Notes: generated by a model not told the origin, from the sequence alone. Counted from the first letter of the stretch, positions 37,306 to 47,697 are shown. The stretch: 63,611 nt of DNA from Gammaproteobacteria bacterium (GCA_002746645.1 PDPU01000036.1:1-63611); one strand, 5' to 3'. Numbers and translations: made by a program.

Positions 37306-38052
37306 ATGGCAAGTGTGGCACTGGTGACCGGCGGTGGCACCGGACTCGGGCGCATCGTCGCGCATACCCTCGCTGGCAACGGCTTCGAAGTGACCATCTG
37401 CGGGCGCACTGCGGCCACGCTTGCAGACACCGTCGCCACCGCACCGGCCGGAGCCCGCATCGACCCGATCACCGCCGATGTCAGCGACGAGCAATCGGTC
37501 GAAGCCCTCTTCGACACCCTGATCGAGCGCCACGGCCGCCTCGATGTCCTGTTCAACAATGCCGGCATCAATGTCGCCGCACGCCCCATCGACGAGATTC
37601 CCGTGGCGGAATGGCGACAGGTCATCGACGTGAACCTGCATGGTGCCTTCCTGGTCGCACGCGCCGCATTCGCTCGCATGCGCAGGCAGGATCCGCAAGG
37701 TGGTCGCATCATCAACAACGGTTCGATCTCCGCGCATGTGCCGCGTCCCGGTTCGGTACCCTATACGGTGTCCAAGCACGCCATCACGGGTCTTACGCGC
37801 ACGCTCTCGCTCGACGGTCGCGCTTTCGACATCGCCTGCGGCCAGATCGACATCGGCAACGCGGCTTCCGCCATGACCGAGACCATCAGTTCGGGCATCC
37901 CTCAGGCCGACGGTTCGGTCAGAGCCGAGCCCACCATGCCACCCCAGTCGGTGGGCGACGCGGTTCTGCACATGGCCAGCCTGCCGCTGTCGGCCAACGT
38001 GCAGTTCATGACCATCATGGCGAGCGGCATGCCCTACATCGGTCGAGGCTGA
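37306..38052 (+). CDS. SDR-family oxidoreductase of the sugar-acid locus
   Basis: A 248-residue short-chain dehydrogenase: cofactor loop TGGGTGLGR near residues 8-16, LFNNAGIN, and the catalytic Ser-Tyr-Lys in NNGSISAHVPRPG and PYTVSKHA. Its substrate is not clear; neighbours suggest a keto-aldonate or aldonate. It starts at ATG 37306, 30 bases after the operator, and heads the set SDR-lacI-gntK-idnD-idnO. It differs from the IdnO at 40894, so the locus has two SDRs. Confidence 0.88.
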   Translation: MASVALVTGGGTGLGRIVAHTLAGNGFEVTICGRTAATLADTVATAPAGARIDPITADVSDEQSVEALFDTLIERHGRLDVLFNNAGINVAARPIDEIPVAEWRQVIDVNLHGAFLVARAAFARMRRQDPQGGRIINNGSISAHVPRPGSVPYTVSKHAITGLTRTLSLDGRAFDIACGQIDIGNAASAMTETISSGIPQADGSVRAEPTMPPQSVGDAVLHMASLPLSANVQFMTIMASGMPYIGRG

Positions 38053-38107
38053 ACACCGGCCGCGGCCGAGCCAGCTTCGCCCACGGCCTGACGCCGGGAG
38101 CACCTGC

Positions 38108-39169
38108 GTGTCGAATCACAAACAGAGTCAAGCCACGAAACAACCCACGAAAGTCACCATCAACGATGTTGCACGCGCGGCAGGCATCTCGTCGATGACG
38201 GTATCACGCACCCTCCGCGACCCGGAAAAGGTAGCGCCGGCCACACGCGAAAAGGTCAGGATCGCCATCGAGGAGCTCAACTACATACCGGATCTCGCCG
38301 CCGGTACCCTGTCGAGCCGCAAGAGCACGATGATTGCGGTGGTGCTGCCTTCGCTGTTCTTCGAAGGCCATTCGCACACCATCAACGTCATGTCACGGCG
38401 TCTGCGTGACGCCGGCTTCCATGTACTCCTCGGTGACAACGACTACACCGGCAAGGAAGAGCAGGAACTCATTCGCATCATTCTCGGCCGACGCCCTGCC
38501 GCCGTCGTCGTCGTCAACAGCGTGCACAGCCCCGAGGGACGAGACATGCTCGGCCGATCCGGTGTACCTGTGGTCGAAGCCTGGCACCTGCCTGACGTGC
38601 CGCTCGATTGCGTGGTCGGTTTTTCCCACTACGAAGTGGGCCTCGCGCTGACTCGCTTGCTGCTCGATCAGGGCCACGAACGCATCGGCTTCATCGGCTG
38701 CCGGCTCGATGGCGATCTGCGCGGGCGTGATCGCCACGATGCCTTTCAACAGGCCATGGAAGAGCACGGCCTTTCCAGCGAGCGGGTGGTGTTGCTCGAC
38801 GGCACCGCAGCCGACATCCACATCGGACGCGACGGCATCGTGGCGCTGCGCGAACGTTTCCCCGACACCAGCGCCGTACTCTGTCTGAGCGACCGTATCG
38901 CCATGGGCGTGCTGATGGAATGTCGCCGGCGCGGCATTGCCGTTCCCGAGGAGCTTGCCGTCGTGGGGCACGGCAACTTCGACTTCGGCGAATACCTCGA
39001 ACCCTCGCTGACGACCAGCAGCTTCGATGCCGAGGCCATCGGCGAAGCCATCGCCATGGTACTGCTCAAACGCATCAACGGCGAGACCGTCGGCAAGGAC
39101 GAAGCCTTCGTCGATGTCGGCTTCACCATCATCGAACGCGACAGCACCAGGCAGGCAGACGATGCCTGA
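38108..39169 (+). CDS. LacI-family repressor, GntR-like
   Basis: A 353-residue LacI/GalR regulator. The HTH is TINDVARAAGISSMTVSRTL (about residues 17-36), followed by the hinge helix LAAGTLSSRKS and a periplasmic-binding-protein-like sensor domain. The HTH and sensor resemble E. coli GntR (compare MTVSRTLRDPEKV here with MTVSRFLRNPEQV, and VVGFSHYEVG with AVGFDNFEAA). It is therefore predicted to respond to gluconate, idonate or a phosphorylated product. The start codon is GTG. Likely targets are the palindromes at 37263 and 47770. Its stop overlaps gntK by 8 bases. Confidence 0.92.
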   Translation: MSNHKQSQATKQPTKVTINDVARAAGISSMTVSRTLRDPEKVAPATREKVRIAIEELNYIPDLAAGTLSSRKSTMIAVVLPSLFFEGHSHTINVMSRRLRDAGFHVLLGDNDYTGKEEQELIRIILGRRPAAVVVVNSVHSPEGRDMLGRSGVPVVEAWHLPDVPLDCVVGFSHYEVGLALTRLLLDQGHERIGFIGCRLDGDLRGRDRHDAFQQAMEEHGLSSERVVLLDGTAADIHIGRDGIVALRERFPDTSAVLCLSDRIAMGVLMECRRRGIAVPEELAVVGHGNFDFGEYLEPSLTTSSFDAEAIGEAIAMVLLKRINGETVGKDEAFVDVGFTIIERDSTRQADDA

Positions 39170-39851
39170 GGAACGCCGCCCGAACACGGCCGGAGGAGCA
39201 CCGACATCTCCCCGGCCAATCGCGTGTTCCGGCGGCGAGACTCGCGCGGTCATCGTCATGGGTGTCACTGCCTGCGGCAAGTCGAGCGTCGGCCGGTGCA
39301 TCGCCGCACTGGCCGGCAGCCAGTGGCAGTTCATCGACGGCGACTCACTGCACCCGGCGCGCAACATCGACAAGATGAGCCGCGGCATCGCACTCGATGA
39401 TGCCGATCGTGCGCCGTGGCTCGCGCGCATCGTCGCGACGGCGCGCAAGCTCATCGACACACGCGACAACGACAGCCCTTCCGGCGACGCTCCCGGCCTC
39501 GATCGCTGCGCGACAGGCATCGTCATCGCCTGCTCGGCGCTCAAACGACAGTACCGTGATCAGTTGCGCGCCATCGGACCCGGCACCCGCTTCGTCCATC
39601 TCGTCGGCACGAAAGCGGAAATCGCCGCGCGCATGCAGGCGCGTGAAGATCATTTCATGGCCCCGTCACTGCTCGACAGTCAGTTCGCAACGCTGGAAGG
39701 CACCGATGAAGAATCCGATGTACTGCGCCTCGACGTGAACGAGTCGATCGACACCCTCGCCGCAACTGCCGTGAGCCTGCTCGGCTTGAGGACAGACTCC
39801 GCAACGGCGGCGAACTCCACAATGACAGCAGAGGCACCTTCCCGAACATGA
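39162..39851 (+). CDS. gntK: Gluconokinase
   Basis: GntK phosphorylates D-gluconate to 6-phosphogluconate. The P-loop is VMGVTACGKSSVG (near residue 32), with Ala-Cys in place of the usual Ser-Gly. FIDGDSLHPARNIDKMSRGI, ACSALKRQYRDQLR and DHFMAPSLLDSQFATLE are family signatures. A 28-residue hydrophilic N-terminus precedes the kinase fold. It overlaps lacI by 8 bases and idnD by 4, so expression is coupled. It delivers the IdnD-IdnO product into the pentose phosphate or Entner-Doudoroff routes. Confidence 0.93.
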   Translation: MPEERRPNTAGGAPTSPRPIACSGGETRAVIVMGVTACGKSSVGRCIAALAGSQWQFIDGDSLHPARNIDKMSRGIALDDADRAPWLARIVATARKLIDTRDNDSPSGDAPGLDRCATGIVIACSALKRQYRDQLRAIGPGTRFVHLVGTKAEIAARMQAREDHFMAPSLLDSQFATLEGTDEESDVLRLDVNESIDTLAATAVSLLGLRTDSATAANSTMTAEAPSRT

Positions 39852-40897
39852 AAGCCTGTTTCGTCCACGCCGCGCACGATCTGCGCATCAGTGACATCGC
39901 CTCTCCCGGCAAACCGGGCGCCGACGAAGTGCGTGTCCGCTATCGCAGCGGTGGCATCTGCGGTTCCGACATCCACTACTACCATTCCGGACGCGTCGGC
40001 AACTTCGACATCCGCGAACCACTGATCATCGGCCACGAGGTTGCCGGCGAGGTGCTCGAGGTGGGTGCTTCGGTCACCGCTTTCGCGGCCGGCGACCGCG
40101 TTGCGATCAACCCGAGCCGCCCTTGCCATCGTTGCGACTACTGCCGTCGGGGGCTTACCAACCTCTGCGAGGAAATGGTGTTTCTCGGCAGTGCTGCCGT
40201 GTTCCCGCACATCCAGGGCGGTTTCCGCGAGGAGCTCATGGTGCTGGCCAGCCAGTGCGTGAAGCTCCCCGACGACCTGCCCTTCACGCGCGCCGCCTTT
40301 GCAGAACCCCTCGCCGTCTGCCTGCACGCGGTGAACCGCGCCATGCCGGTCACGCACCAACGCGTGCTGGTGACGGGCTGCGGCCCGATCGGCTGCCTCG
40401 TCATCAAGGCGGCTCGGCACGCGGGCTGCCGGAGCATCACCGCCACCGACCTCGACGACACCGTGCTCGCACATGCCGGTGCCGCCGGTGCCACCGAAAC
40501 GATCAACCTCGGCACCCACACGGCAGCCATGAGCGACTACGAAAGCGGGCGCGGCTACTTCGACGTGGCCTTCGAATGCTCGGGCAGCCCCCTCGCCTAC
40601 AACAGCTGCATCCGCGCGCTGAAGCCACGCGGCAAGCTCGTGCAACTCGGCATGATGCCGCCGGGCGAGAACGCCATCGAAACCAACCGCATCCTGCCGA
40701 AGGAACTGGCGATTCTCGGCAGTTTCCGCTTTCACGACGAGTTCGAACTGGCGGTCGAGGCCATTGCTTCGGGCCGCATCGAAGTCGATTCGCTGCTCAC
40801 CGGCGTGTTTGCATTCGGGCAGGCCGACGAAGCCTTCGCGCTCGCCACGGATCGCAGGCAACACATGAAGATTCAACTGCAATGGGACACACCGTGA
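39848..40897 (+). CDS. idnD: L-idonate 5-dehydrogenase (zinc-dependent MDR)
   Basis: IdnD oxidises L-idonate to 5-keto-D-gluconate. The catalytic zinc site is GGICGSDIHYYHSGRVGNF plus IIGHEVAG, the structural zinc site is the four Cys of RPCHRCDYCRRGLTNLC, and the Rossmann loop is VLVTGCGPIGCLV. The family also holds sorbitol and threonine dehydrogenases. The HSGRVGNF block, plus direct linkage to idnO and gntK, favours idonate or a close aldonate. 349 residues, overlapping both neighbours by 4 bases. Confidence 0.87.
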   Translation: MKACFVHAAHDLRISDIASPGKPGADEVRVRYRSGGICGSDIHYYHSGRVGNFDIREPLIIGHEVAGEVLEVGASVTAFAAGDRVAINPSRPCHRCDYCRRGLTNLCEEMVFLGSAAVFPHIQGGFREELMVLASQCVKLPDDLPFTRAAFAEPLAVCLHAVNRAMPVTHQRVLVTGCGPIGCLVIKAARHAGCRSITATDLDDTVLAHAGAAGATETINLGTHTAAMSDYESGRGYFDVAFECSGSPLAYNSCIRALKPRGKLVQLGMMPPGENAIETNRILPKELAILGSFRFHDEFELAVEAIASGRIEVDSLLTGVFAFGQADEAFALATDRRQHMKIQLQWDTP

Positions 40898-41670
40898 ACA
40901 CCACCGACCTCTTCCGCCTCGACAACCGACGTGCCCTGATTACCGGATCGAGCCGTGGTATCGGCTACCGCCTTGCCGTCGGACTTGCCGCGTCAGGTGC
41001 CGATGTCGTCATCAACGGCACCACCGCCGAAGGCGTCGACAAGGCCGTGGTCGCACTGAACGACGCCGTCGGACGTGACGCCGCGATCGGGCGCGCCTTC
41101 GACATCACCGATGGCGACGCGGTCGAAAACGCCGTGGCCGCCATCGAAGACGAGAACGGCGCCATCGACATCCTCGTCAACAACGCCGGTATCCAGCGCC
41201 GCGTGCCGCTGCTCGACTGCGACACCGCCACCTGGCAAGAGGTGCTGCGCACCAATCTCGACTCGGTGTTTCACGTGGGGCGTGCCGTGGCCCGTCACAT
41301 GGTGGCGCGCGAGCGTGGCAAGATCATCAACATCTGCTCGATGCAGAGCGAACTCGGCCGCCCTTCCATTGCGCCCTACGCGGCTTCGAAGGGTGGCGTG
41401 AAGATGCTGACGAAGAACATGTGCGCCGAGTGGGCGAAGCACAACATCCAGGTGAACGGACTGGGCCCCGGATACTTCGTCACGGAACTGACCGCAGCGC
41501 TCGTCGACGACAGGGAGTTTTCCGCCTGGGTCGAGAACCGCACCCCCGCCGGCCGCTGGGGTGAGGTGGACGAACTCATCGGTGGTGCCGTGTTTCTTGC
41601 CAGTGACGCGTCGAGTTTCGTCAACGGACACATCCTGTACGTGGATGGCGGCATGTCGGCAGTGGTGTAG
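40894..41670 (+). CDS. idnO: Gluconate 5-dehydrogenase (5-ketogluconate reductase)
   Basis: IdnO reduces 5-keto-D-gluconate to D-gluconate. The SDR motifs TGSSRGIG, NNAGIQRR, ICSMQSELGRPSIAPYAASK (Ser, Tyr, Lys) and NIQVNGLGPGYFVTE are almost those of E. coli IdnO. The start is probably GTG 40894, overlapping the idnD stop as GTGA; an in-frame ATG at 40882 is also possible. 258 residues. Beyond the stop (41671-41874) there is a small AGCGACG/CGTCGCT hairpin and degenerate CAGTCACGTC-like repeats but no gene. Confidence 0.93.
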   Translation: MNTTDLFRLDNRRALITGSSRGIGYRLAVGLAASGADVVINGTTAEGVDKAVVALNDAVGRDAAIGRAFDITDGDAVENAVAAIEDENGAIDILVNNAGIQRRVPLLDCDTATWQEVLRTNLDSVFHVGRAVARHMVARERGKIINICSMQSELGRPSIAPYAASKGGVKMLTKNMCAEWAKHNIQVNGLGPGYFVTELTAALVDDREFSAWVENRTPAGRWGEVDELIGGAVFLASDASSFVNGHILYVDGGMSAVV

Positions 41671-41829
41671 CCGGGCAGCGTTGCTGTCACAGCGACGGTC
41701 ACGTCGCTGGTTGGTCGCCTTGTCAGTCACGTCACTCGCTGGTCGCCTCGCTGGCTGCGCACCTCGTCAGTCAGCTTGTTGAGCACCTGTTCGGCCAATG
41801 CGTCATGATTGAGAAGTCCCGCAAGCGGC

Positions 41830-41855
41830 AATCGTGATATACCGGTTTCACGATT
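41830..41855. promoter_or_regulatory. Inverted repeat upstream of the CoA-transferase
   Basis: AATCGTGA and TCACGATT form a perfect 8-base inverted repeat separated by 10 bases, ending 19 bases before the CoA-transferase ATG. The spacing suits a dimeric regulator. I do not recognise the regulator, and the motif differs from the GntR-like operator. Confidence 0.5.
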
Positions 41856-41874
41856 GACTGCTCACGGGGTTTAC

Positions 41875-43065
41875 ATGCCTGCACCTCTTGCCGGTATTCG
41901 CGTTATCGAAATGGGCCAGCTCATCGCCGGACCCTTTGCCGGCCAGCTCCTCGGTGCCTTCGGTGCCGAAGTCATCAAGATAGAGTCGCCCGAAGGTGGC
42001 GATCCTCTCAGGCGCTGGCGCATGCTCGACGAAGAAGGCACCTCCTACTGGTGGCGCAGCATCGCGCGCAACAAGCAGTCGGTCACGCTGGATCTTTCGA
42101 AGGAACCAGCCCGCGAGATTGCGCGGCATCTCATCGAGAAGTCCGACGTGCTGATCGAGAACTTCCGTCCCGGCCGCATGGAGGCCTGGGGCCTCGGGCC
42201 GGATGTGTTTCGTGAGTCCAGTCCCGACCTCATCTACACGCGCGTCTCGGGTTATGGCCAGGACGGCCCCTACGCCGCAAAGCCGGGTTTCGCCTCGGCT
42301 TGCGAAGCCGCAGCCGGGCTTCGCTATCTCAACGGCCATCCCGGTGAAGCACCGGTGCGGCTGAATCTGAGCCTCGGCGACACCCTCGCCGGCATGCACG
42401 CCGCGTTCGGGGCCGTGCTTGCATTGCTGGCAAGAGAGCGCCACGGTGGCGGACAGAGCATCGACGTATCGATTCTCGAATCGGTGTTTCACGTGATGGA
42501 AGGGGTGCTGCCTGAATACGACGGCGCGGGTGTGGTGCGCGAGCCTTCCGGCACCACCGTCACGGGCATCGTGCCGACCAACACCTACCGCTGCAAGGAC
42601 GGGCGTTTCATCGTCATCGGCGGCAATGGCGACTCGATCTTCAAGCGTCTCATGTCGCTGATCGGGCGCCCTGACCTCGCCAATGATCCCGGCTGCGCCG
42701 ACAATGCCGGACGAGTTCGGAACGAGGCGAAGATCGATACCGCGCTGGCCGCATGGTGCAGAGGACTGGGCTCAAGCGATGCACTCGAGAGCCTCGATGC
42801 TGCGTCGGTTCCGGCGGGCCCCGTCAACAGCATTGCCGATATCGCTGCGGACGAGCATTTCAGGGCACGTGGCGTGTTCGAGAAAACCAGGGTGAACGGC
42901 GCACAGCGCGTGCTGCCGGGGGTACATCCGAAACTCGATGCAACGCCGGCAAGGCTGCGATGGCCCGGGCCGGAACTCGGCGAACACACCGATGCGGTGT
43001 TGCGGCGCGTTCTGGGAACCGACGACGAAACCCTTGCACACTGGCGTGAGCATGGCGTGATCTGA
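41875..43065 (+). CDS. Family III CoA-transferase (CaiB/BaiF)
   Basis: A 396-residue class III CoA-transferase: LAGIRVIEMGQLIAGPFAG at the N-terminus, KIESPEGGDPLRRW, RNKQSVTLDLSKEP and the region with the catalytic Asp (SLGDTLAGMHAAFGAVLAL). Substrates cannot be read from the sequence; members act on dicarboxylic and hydroxy acids, among others. It follows idnO in the same direction after a 204-base gap with its own inverted repeat, so it may be regulated separately. Confidence 0.88.
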   Translation: MPAPLAGIRVIEMGQLIAGPFAGQLLGAFGAEVIKIESPEGGDPLRRWRMLDEEGTSYWWRSIARNKQSVTLDLSKEPAREIARHLIEKSDVLIENFRPGRMEAWGLGPDVFRESSPDLIYTRVSGYGQDGPYAAKPGFASACEAAAGLRYLNGHPGEAPVRLNLSLGDTLAGMHAAFGAVLALLARERHGGGQSIDVSILESVFHVMEGVLPEYDGAGVVREPSGTTVTGIVPTNTYRCKDGRFIVIGGNGDSIFKRLMSLIGRPDLANDPGCADNAGRVRNEAKIDTALAAWCRGLGSSDALESLDAASVPAGPVNSIADIAADEHFRARGVFEKTRVNGAQRVLPGVHPKLDATPARLRWPGPELGEHTDAVLRRVLGTDDETLAHWREHGVI

Positions 43066-43169
43066 GTTCGAACAGGACCTGCCGGAGCACGGCGAACAAG
43101 CCATGAACACAAGACAACCAGGACAGCCGCGCAAGCCTCTGCGTTGCCGATACTCTGCGCCGCCGATAC

Positions 43170-44051
43170 TCAGCCCTTGACCGCACCTGCCGTCATGCCG
43201 GTGATGATCTGTCGCGAGGCCACGAAGGTGAAGATGATCGGCGGCACCGCGAGCAGCATGCCCGTTGCCATGACCACGCCCCAGTCAATGTTGTGCTCGG
43301 TCAGCGAGTTCACGATGGTCACGGGTACCGTGCGCGTATTCCGGTCGAGAAGCGCGTTGGCGAGGATGAACTCGTTCCAGGCGATGCGGAAGGTGAAGAT
43401 GGCCGCGGCCGCGAGCCCCGGCTTGATCAGTGGCAGCACCACGAGGAAGAACACCTGAAAGGGGCCGGCCCCGTCCATGCGTGCCGCTTCCTCGAGTTGC
43501 ACCGGCACCTGCACGATGAAGCTCTGGAGGATCCAGATGACGAACGGCAGGTTCATGGCCGTGTATACGATGATGATGCCGATCAGCGTACCGTCGAGGC
43601 GGTACTGGAAGGTCCAGATGCCGAACACGGGCACGAGCAGCACGGCAGGCGGCACCATGCGCATCATGAGGGTGCTCAGGGATACCACCCCACGGCCCAT
43701 GAAGCGGAACCGAACCAGCGCGTAGGCGGCCATGCAACCCACGAGCAAGGTGACGACGGTAGAGACGAGTGCCACGATCAGGGAATTGCCGAGTGCGCGA
43801 CCGAAGGCCGGATCACAGTAACCGACGTGTTCGGGCTGGTACCAGAGCACGTTGCAGAGCACGGTTTCGTAGTTGCGCATCGTTGGCGCGAACAGCAGCC
43901 CGCCGGTGTCATCGAGAATATCGACGTTCAACTGCAGGGACGTCGTGAGCATCAACAGGATGGGCCCCATCGCCATGATGATCAGCACCACAAGGAGCGC
44001 GTAGAACGCCGGATTCGCGGGACGCTCTGCCGGATCGACCGATTGGCTCAT
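43170..44051 (-). CDS. Sugar-type ABC transporter permease (MalG family)
   Basis: A 293-residue inner-membrane permease with about six helices. The EAA loop that contacts the ATPase is LEEAARMDGAGPFQVFFLVV. The N-terminus MSQSVDPAERPANPAFYALL precedes TM1, and an AGGGAG stands 7 bases before ATG 44051. It is the last gene of the operon ATPase - binding protein - MalF-type - MalG-type permease. Confidence 0.92.
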   Translation of the reverse strand: MSQSVDPAERPANPAFYALLVVLIIMAMGPILLMLTTSLQLNVDILDDTGGLLFAPTMRNYETVLCNVLWYQPEHVGYCDPAFGRALGNSLIVALVSTVVTLLVGCMAAYALVRFRFMGRGVVSLSTLMMRMVPPAVLLVPVFGIWTFQYRLDGTLIGIIIVYTAMNLPFVIWILQSFIVQVPVQLEEAARMDGAGPFQVFFLVVLPLIKPGLAAAAIFTFRIAWNEFILANALLDRNTRTVPVTIVNSLTEHNIDWGVVMATGMLLAVPPIIFTFVASRQIITGMTAGAVKG

Positions 44052-44125
44052 CTCGATTCTCCCTGCCCGGTGCGGGTCTGTGCGCAGTCCGGCCTGTCGG
44101 TTGACTCTGTCAGTACCTTCATGAC

Positions 44126-45040
44126 TCACCCCTTCTCGGCCGCCTGGCGAATGCGGGCGGCGCGTGCTTCCGCGAAGCGTGTATAGAGGAACATGCCGAT
44201 GGTGAGCACCAGCAGCATGATGAGGAGATAGTTCGACATCGCGGCAGCCACGCCAAGTTCGCGGAACTCCTGCACCGTGCGGGCGATCCTGAGCGACAGG
44301 ATCTCGGTGGCAAGTCCGGGACCGCCGTTGGTCAGCACGAGAATGACCTCGAGCACCTTGAAGGCGTCGATGAGGCGCAGGAGCGCGGCAACGATCAGCA
44401 CCGGCATCATGAGCGGAATCTTGATGTGGACGATCTGTTGCCAGCTGTTCGCCCCGTCGATGCGCGCCGCTTCGAGCGTCGAACGTGGCAGTGACTGCAG
44501 CGCCGCGAGCGCGAGAATGAAGATGAACGGCGTCCACTGCCAGACGTCGGCGATGACCACCGAGGCAAAGGCCCAGCCGGGGTCCGACAACCACGGGATC
44601 GGCTGCAACCCGATGCTCTCGAGGGTCTTGTTGAAGATGCCGACGCTCGGGTGGTACATGTAGCGCCACATGAGACCGACCACGATCGGCGCAATCATCA
44701 TCGGCAGAATGAAGACCGTGCGCAGCACGGCCATGCCGCGAAGTTTCCTGTCGAGAAGCAAGGCAAGCCCGACCCCGATGACCATCTCGAGCACCACCAC
44801 GAGAAAGGCAAAGGACAGCGTCACGAAGAAGGACTCGCGGAAGTTCGGGTCGGCGAGCAGGTTCCGGTAGTTCCTGAGCCCGACCCAGTCGGCCTCACCG
44901 ATGAGCTGGCTCGGGTTCCAGTCGAGGAAGCTCGTGTAGACCATGTAGCCGATCGGGTACAGCAGGCCCACGCCCATGACGACCACCGCTGGTGCCAGGA
45001 AGAACCAGGGGATCATCCGGTTGACTCGCACGACACTCAT
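44126..45040 (-). CDS. Sugar-type ABC transporter permease (MalF family)
   Basis: A 304-residue permease with about six helices, pairing with the MalG-type subunit. The EAA loop is LEAARIDGANSWQQIVHIKI. NGGPGLATEILSLRIARTV in the fifth-helix region is typical of this carbohydrate-uptake group. A strong hairpin lies between it and the binding-protein gene upstream. Confidence 0.93.
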   Translation of the reverse strand: MSVVRVNRMIPWFFLAPAVVVMGVGLLYPIGYMVYTSFLDWNPSQLIGEADWVGLRNYRNLLADPNFRESFFVTLSFAFLVVVLEMVIGVGLALLLDRKLRGMAVLRTVFILPMMIAPIVVGLMWRYMYHPSVGIFNKTLESIGLQPIPWLSDPGWAFASVVIADVWQWTPFIFILALAALQSLPRSTLEAARIDGANSWQQIVHIKIPLMMPVLIVAALLRLIDAFKVLEVILVLTNGGPGLATEILSLRIARTVQEFRELGVAAAMSNYLLIMLLVLTIGMFLYTRFAEARAARIRQAAEKG

Positions 45041-45090
45041 CAGGCTTGCCTCGATCGGTGTTGGTGGCGTTCACGCCGCAGGCGCACTTT

Positions 45091-45135
45091 GCCGCGTACC
45101 GCCCGTGTTTCGACGAACTCGAAGCGGTACGCGGC
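45091..45135 (-). terminator. 12-bp stem between binding-protein and permease genes
   Basis: GCCGCGTACCGC and GCGGTACGCGGC form a perfect 12-bp inverted repeat with a 21-base loop, 11 bases after the binding-protein stop. Such structures after binding-protein genes typically stabilise the upstream mRNA and lower permease expression. There is no T-run. Confidence 0.6.
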
Positions 45136-45146
45136 ATGCGCCGGAG

Positions 45147-46502
45147 CTACTCTTCGTCTTCGGTCCAGGTGTAGTAGCCAGCCTCGTCCATGATCCGCTC
45201 GGAACGCTCGGCCACGATATCGAGCGCTTCCTGCACCGACATCTTGCCGATCATCGCCTTGTTCAGCGTGGTGCCGAGTTCGGAATTGATCTTGCCCCAG
45301 ACAGGGATGATCGGACGCCAGTCGGGGTCGGCATTCTCGAGCGCTTCACCGAAGATGGCCATGTGCGGGTATTTGGCGTTCACGTCCGCGTCGGCGTGAG
45401 TGGACATGCGCGAGGGATTGCCACCTTCGAGCGCAATCAGCTTGTCGACTTCCGGCGAGGTCAGCCATTGGAGCAGCAGGAACGCGGCTTCCTTGTGGGG
45501 CGCGTTGGAGGGAATCGCGATACCGAAACCACCGGTCTGCGAACCGGCACGAACACCCGTCGGATGCGGCACGAAGCCGACCTTGCCAACCACTTTGGAA
45601 ACGCTCGGATCCTGCATTTCACCGGCAACCACGGTGGTGTCGAGGTACATCGCGGCCTTGCCCTGCAGGAAGGCGTTCTTGGCTTCGGCAAACCCGAAGG
45701 ACGTGCCACCCTCGGGGCCGCACTCGAGAATCTTCCTGAGCGCTTCCCCCGCGGCGACACCTTCGGGGCTGTTCATGACGGGCTTCCACTGATCGTCGAA
45801 GATCCTGCCACCGAGCGGCGCGAGGTGCAGCAGGAAGGCATGGCTGGTCTGGTGACCCGACTGACCGCGCGAGGCAAGCCCCCCCATGCCGGGCTCGAGT
45901 TCGGGAATCCGGCAGGCAAGATCAAGCAGTTCGTCGTAGGTCGTCGGTGGTTCGAGGCCATGCTTCTCGAAGATGTCGGTGCGGTAGGCAAGCACCGAGG
46001 TTTCCGAACCGAAAGGAATACCGTAGGCCGAACTCGTGGGCCCCGGTAGATAGCCCTTCCTGCCACCCACGGTACCGATGTTCTGCATGTAGCCGTCGAT
46101 GAGGTCTTCGGCCTGGTAGTCCGGATCGGCCAGCCGTGGGTTCATGAAGTACTTGGCCAGGTTCTCGAGCTGATCGGCATAGACGTAGTCGGCCTTCGAG
46201 AACACCACGTAGGCGATGAGGTCGTAGTCACCCTTGCGCTTGGTGAGTTCGAGCGTCTGCTTCTCGCGCATCTTGAGGTACTGAAGCTGATCGACTTCCA
46301 CCTTGATGCCGGTTTCCTCCGTGAACCTGGGCAGTACCTTCATCACCGCCGTGAAGTGCGGATGCGCGGGGAAGTTCACGACCAGCGTGGTGCCGCGGTA
46401 AGGCTCGTAGGGGTCGGCGGCCTGTGTCGCGGTGCTTGTCATGAGACTGCCGGCGACGAGGCCGACGGCCATTGTCAGGTGAAGAAGACGGCGTTTCAAC
46501 AT
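45147..46502 (-). CDS. ABC transporter substrate-binding protein (MalE-like, family 1)
   Basis: A periplasmic binding protein for the adjacent permeases. It starts MLKRRLLHLTMAVGLVAGSL, a clear signal peptide cleaved around TQAA. The mature part resembles sugar-binding proteins (TTLVVNFPAHPHFTAVMKVL, FGSETSVLAYRTDIFEKHG, FLQGKAAMYLDTT, LLQWLTSPEVDKLIALEGGN). 451 residues. The ligand is unknown. The shared GntR-like operator upstream of the operon suggests a sugar acid or a sugar conjugate. The leader has a heptamer repeat array. Confidence 0.91.
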   Translation of the reverse strand: MLKRRLLHLTMAVGLVAGSLMTSTATQAADPYEPYRGTTLVVNFPAHPHFTAVMKVLPRFTEETGIKVEVDQLQYLKMREKQTLELTKRKGDYDLIAYVVFSKADYVYADQLENLAKYFMNPRLADPDYQAEDLIDGYMQNIGTVGGRKGYLPGPTSSAYGIPFGSETSVLAYRTDIFEKHGLEPPTTYDELLDLACRIPELEPGMGGLASRGQSGHQTSHAFLLHLAPLGGRIFDDQWKPVMNSPEGVAAGEALRKILECGPEGGTSFGFAEAKNAFLQGKAAMYLDTTVVAGEMQDPSVSKVVGKVGFVPHPTGVRAGSQTGGFGIAIPSNAPHKEAAFLLLQWLTSPEVDKLIALEGGNPSRMSTHADADVNAKYPHMAIFGEALENADPDWRPIIPVWGKINSELGTTLNKAMIGKMSVQEALDIVAERSERIMDEAGYYTWTEDEE

Positions 46503-46540
46503 GGTGGGTTTCTCCTCGATGGTGGTCGTGCAATGGTCGA

Positions 46541-46588
46541 TGCTGGGTGCTGGGTGCTGGGTGCTGGGTGCTGGGTGCTGGGTGCTGG
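46541..46588. repeat. TGCTGGG heptanucleotide tandem array
   Basis: Six perfect TGCTGGG units and a partial seventh (last base missing) lie 39 bases upstream of the binding-protein ATG and 14 bases after the ATPase stop, in the 100-base gap. On the transcribed strand the unit is CCCAGCA. Changes in copy number would alter the spacing between the two genes in steps of 7 bases. Confidence 0.97.
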
Positions 46589-46602
46589 AACAGTCTGACC
46601 GG

Positions 46603-47697
<1,095 letters not shown>

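Noticed and set aside
46541..46588. Heptamer array considered as a CRISPR or coding repeat
   Set aside because: Units are too short, have no spacers, and lie between genes; no CRISPR array or cas gene is seen in the window.
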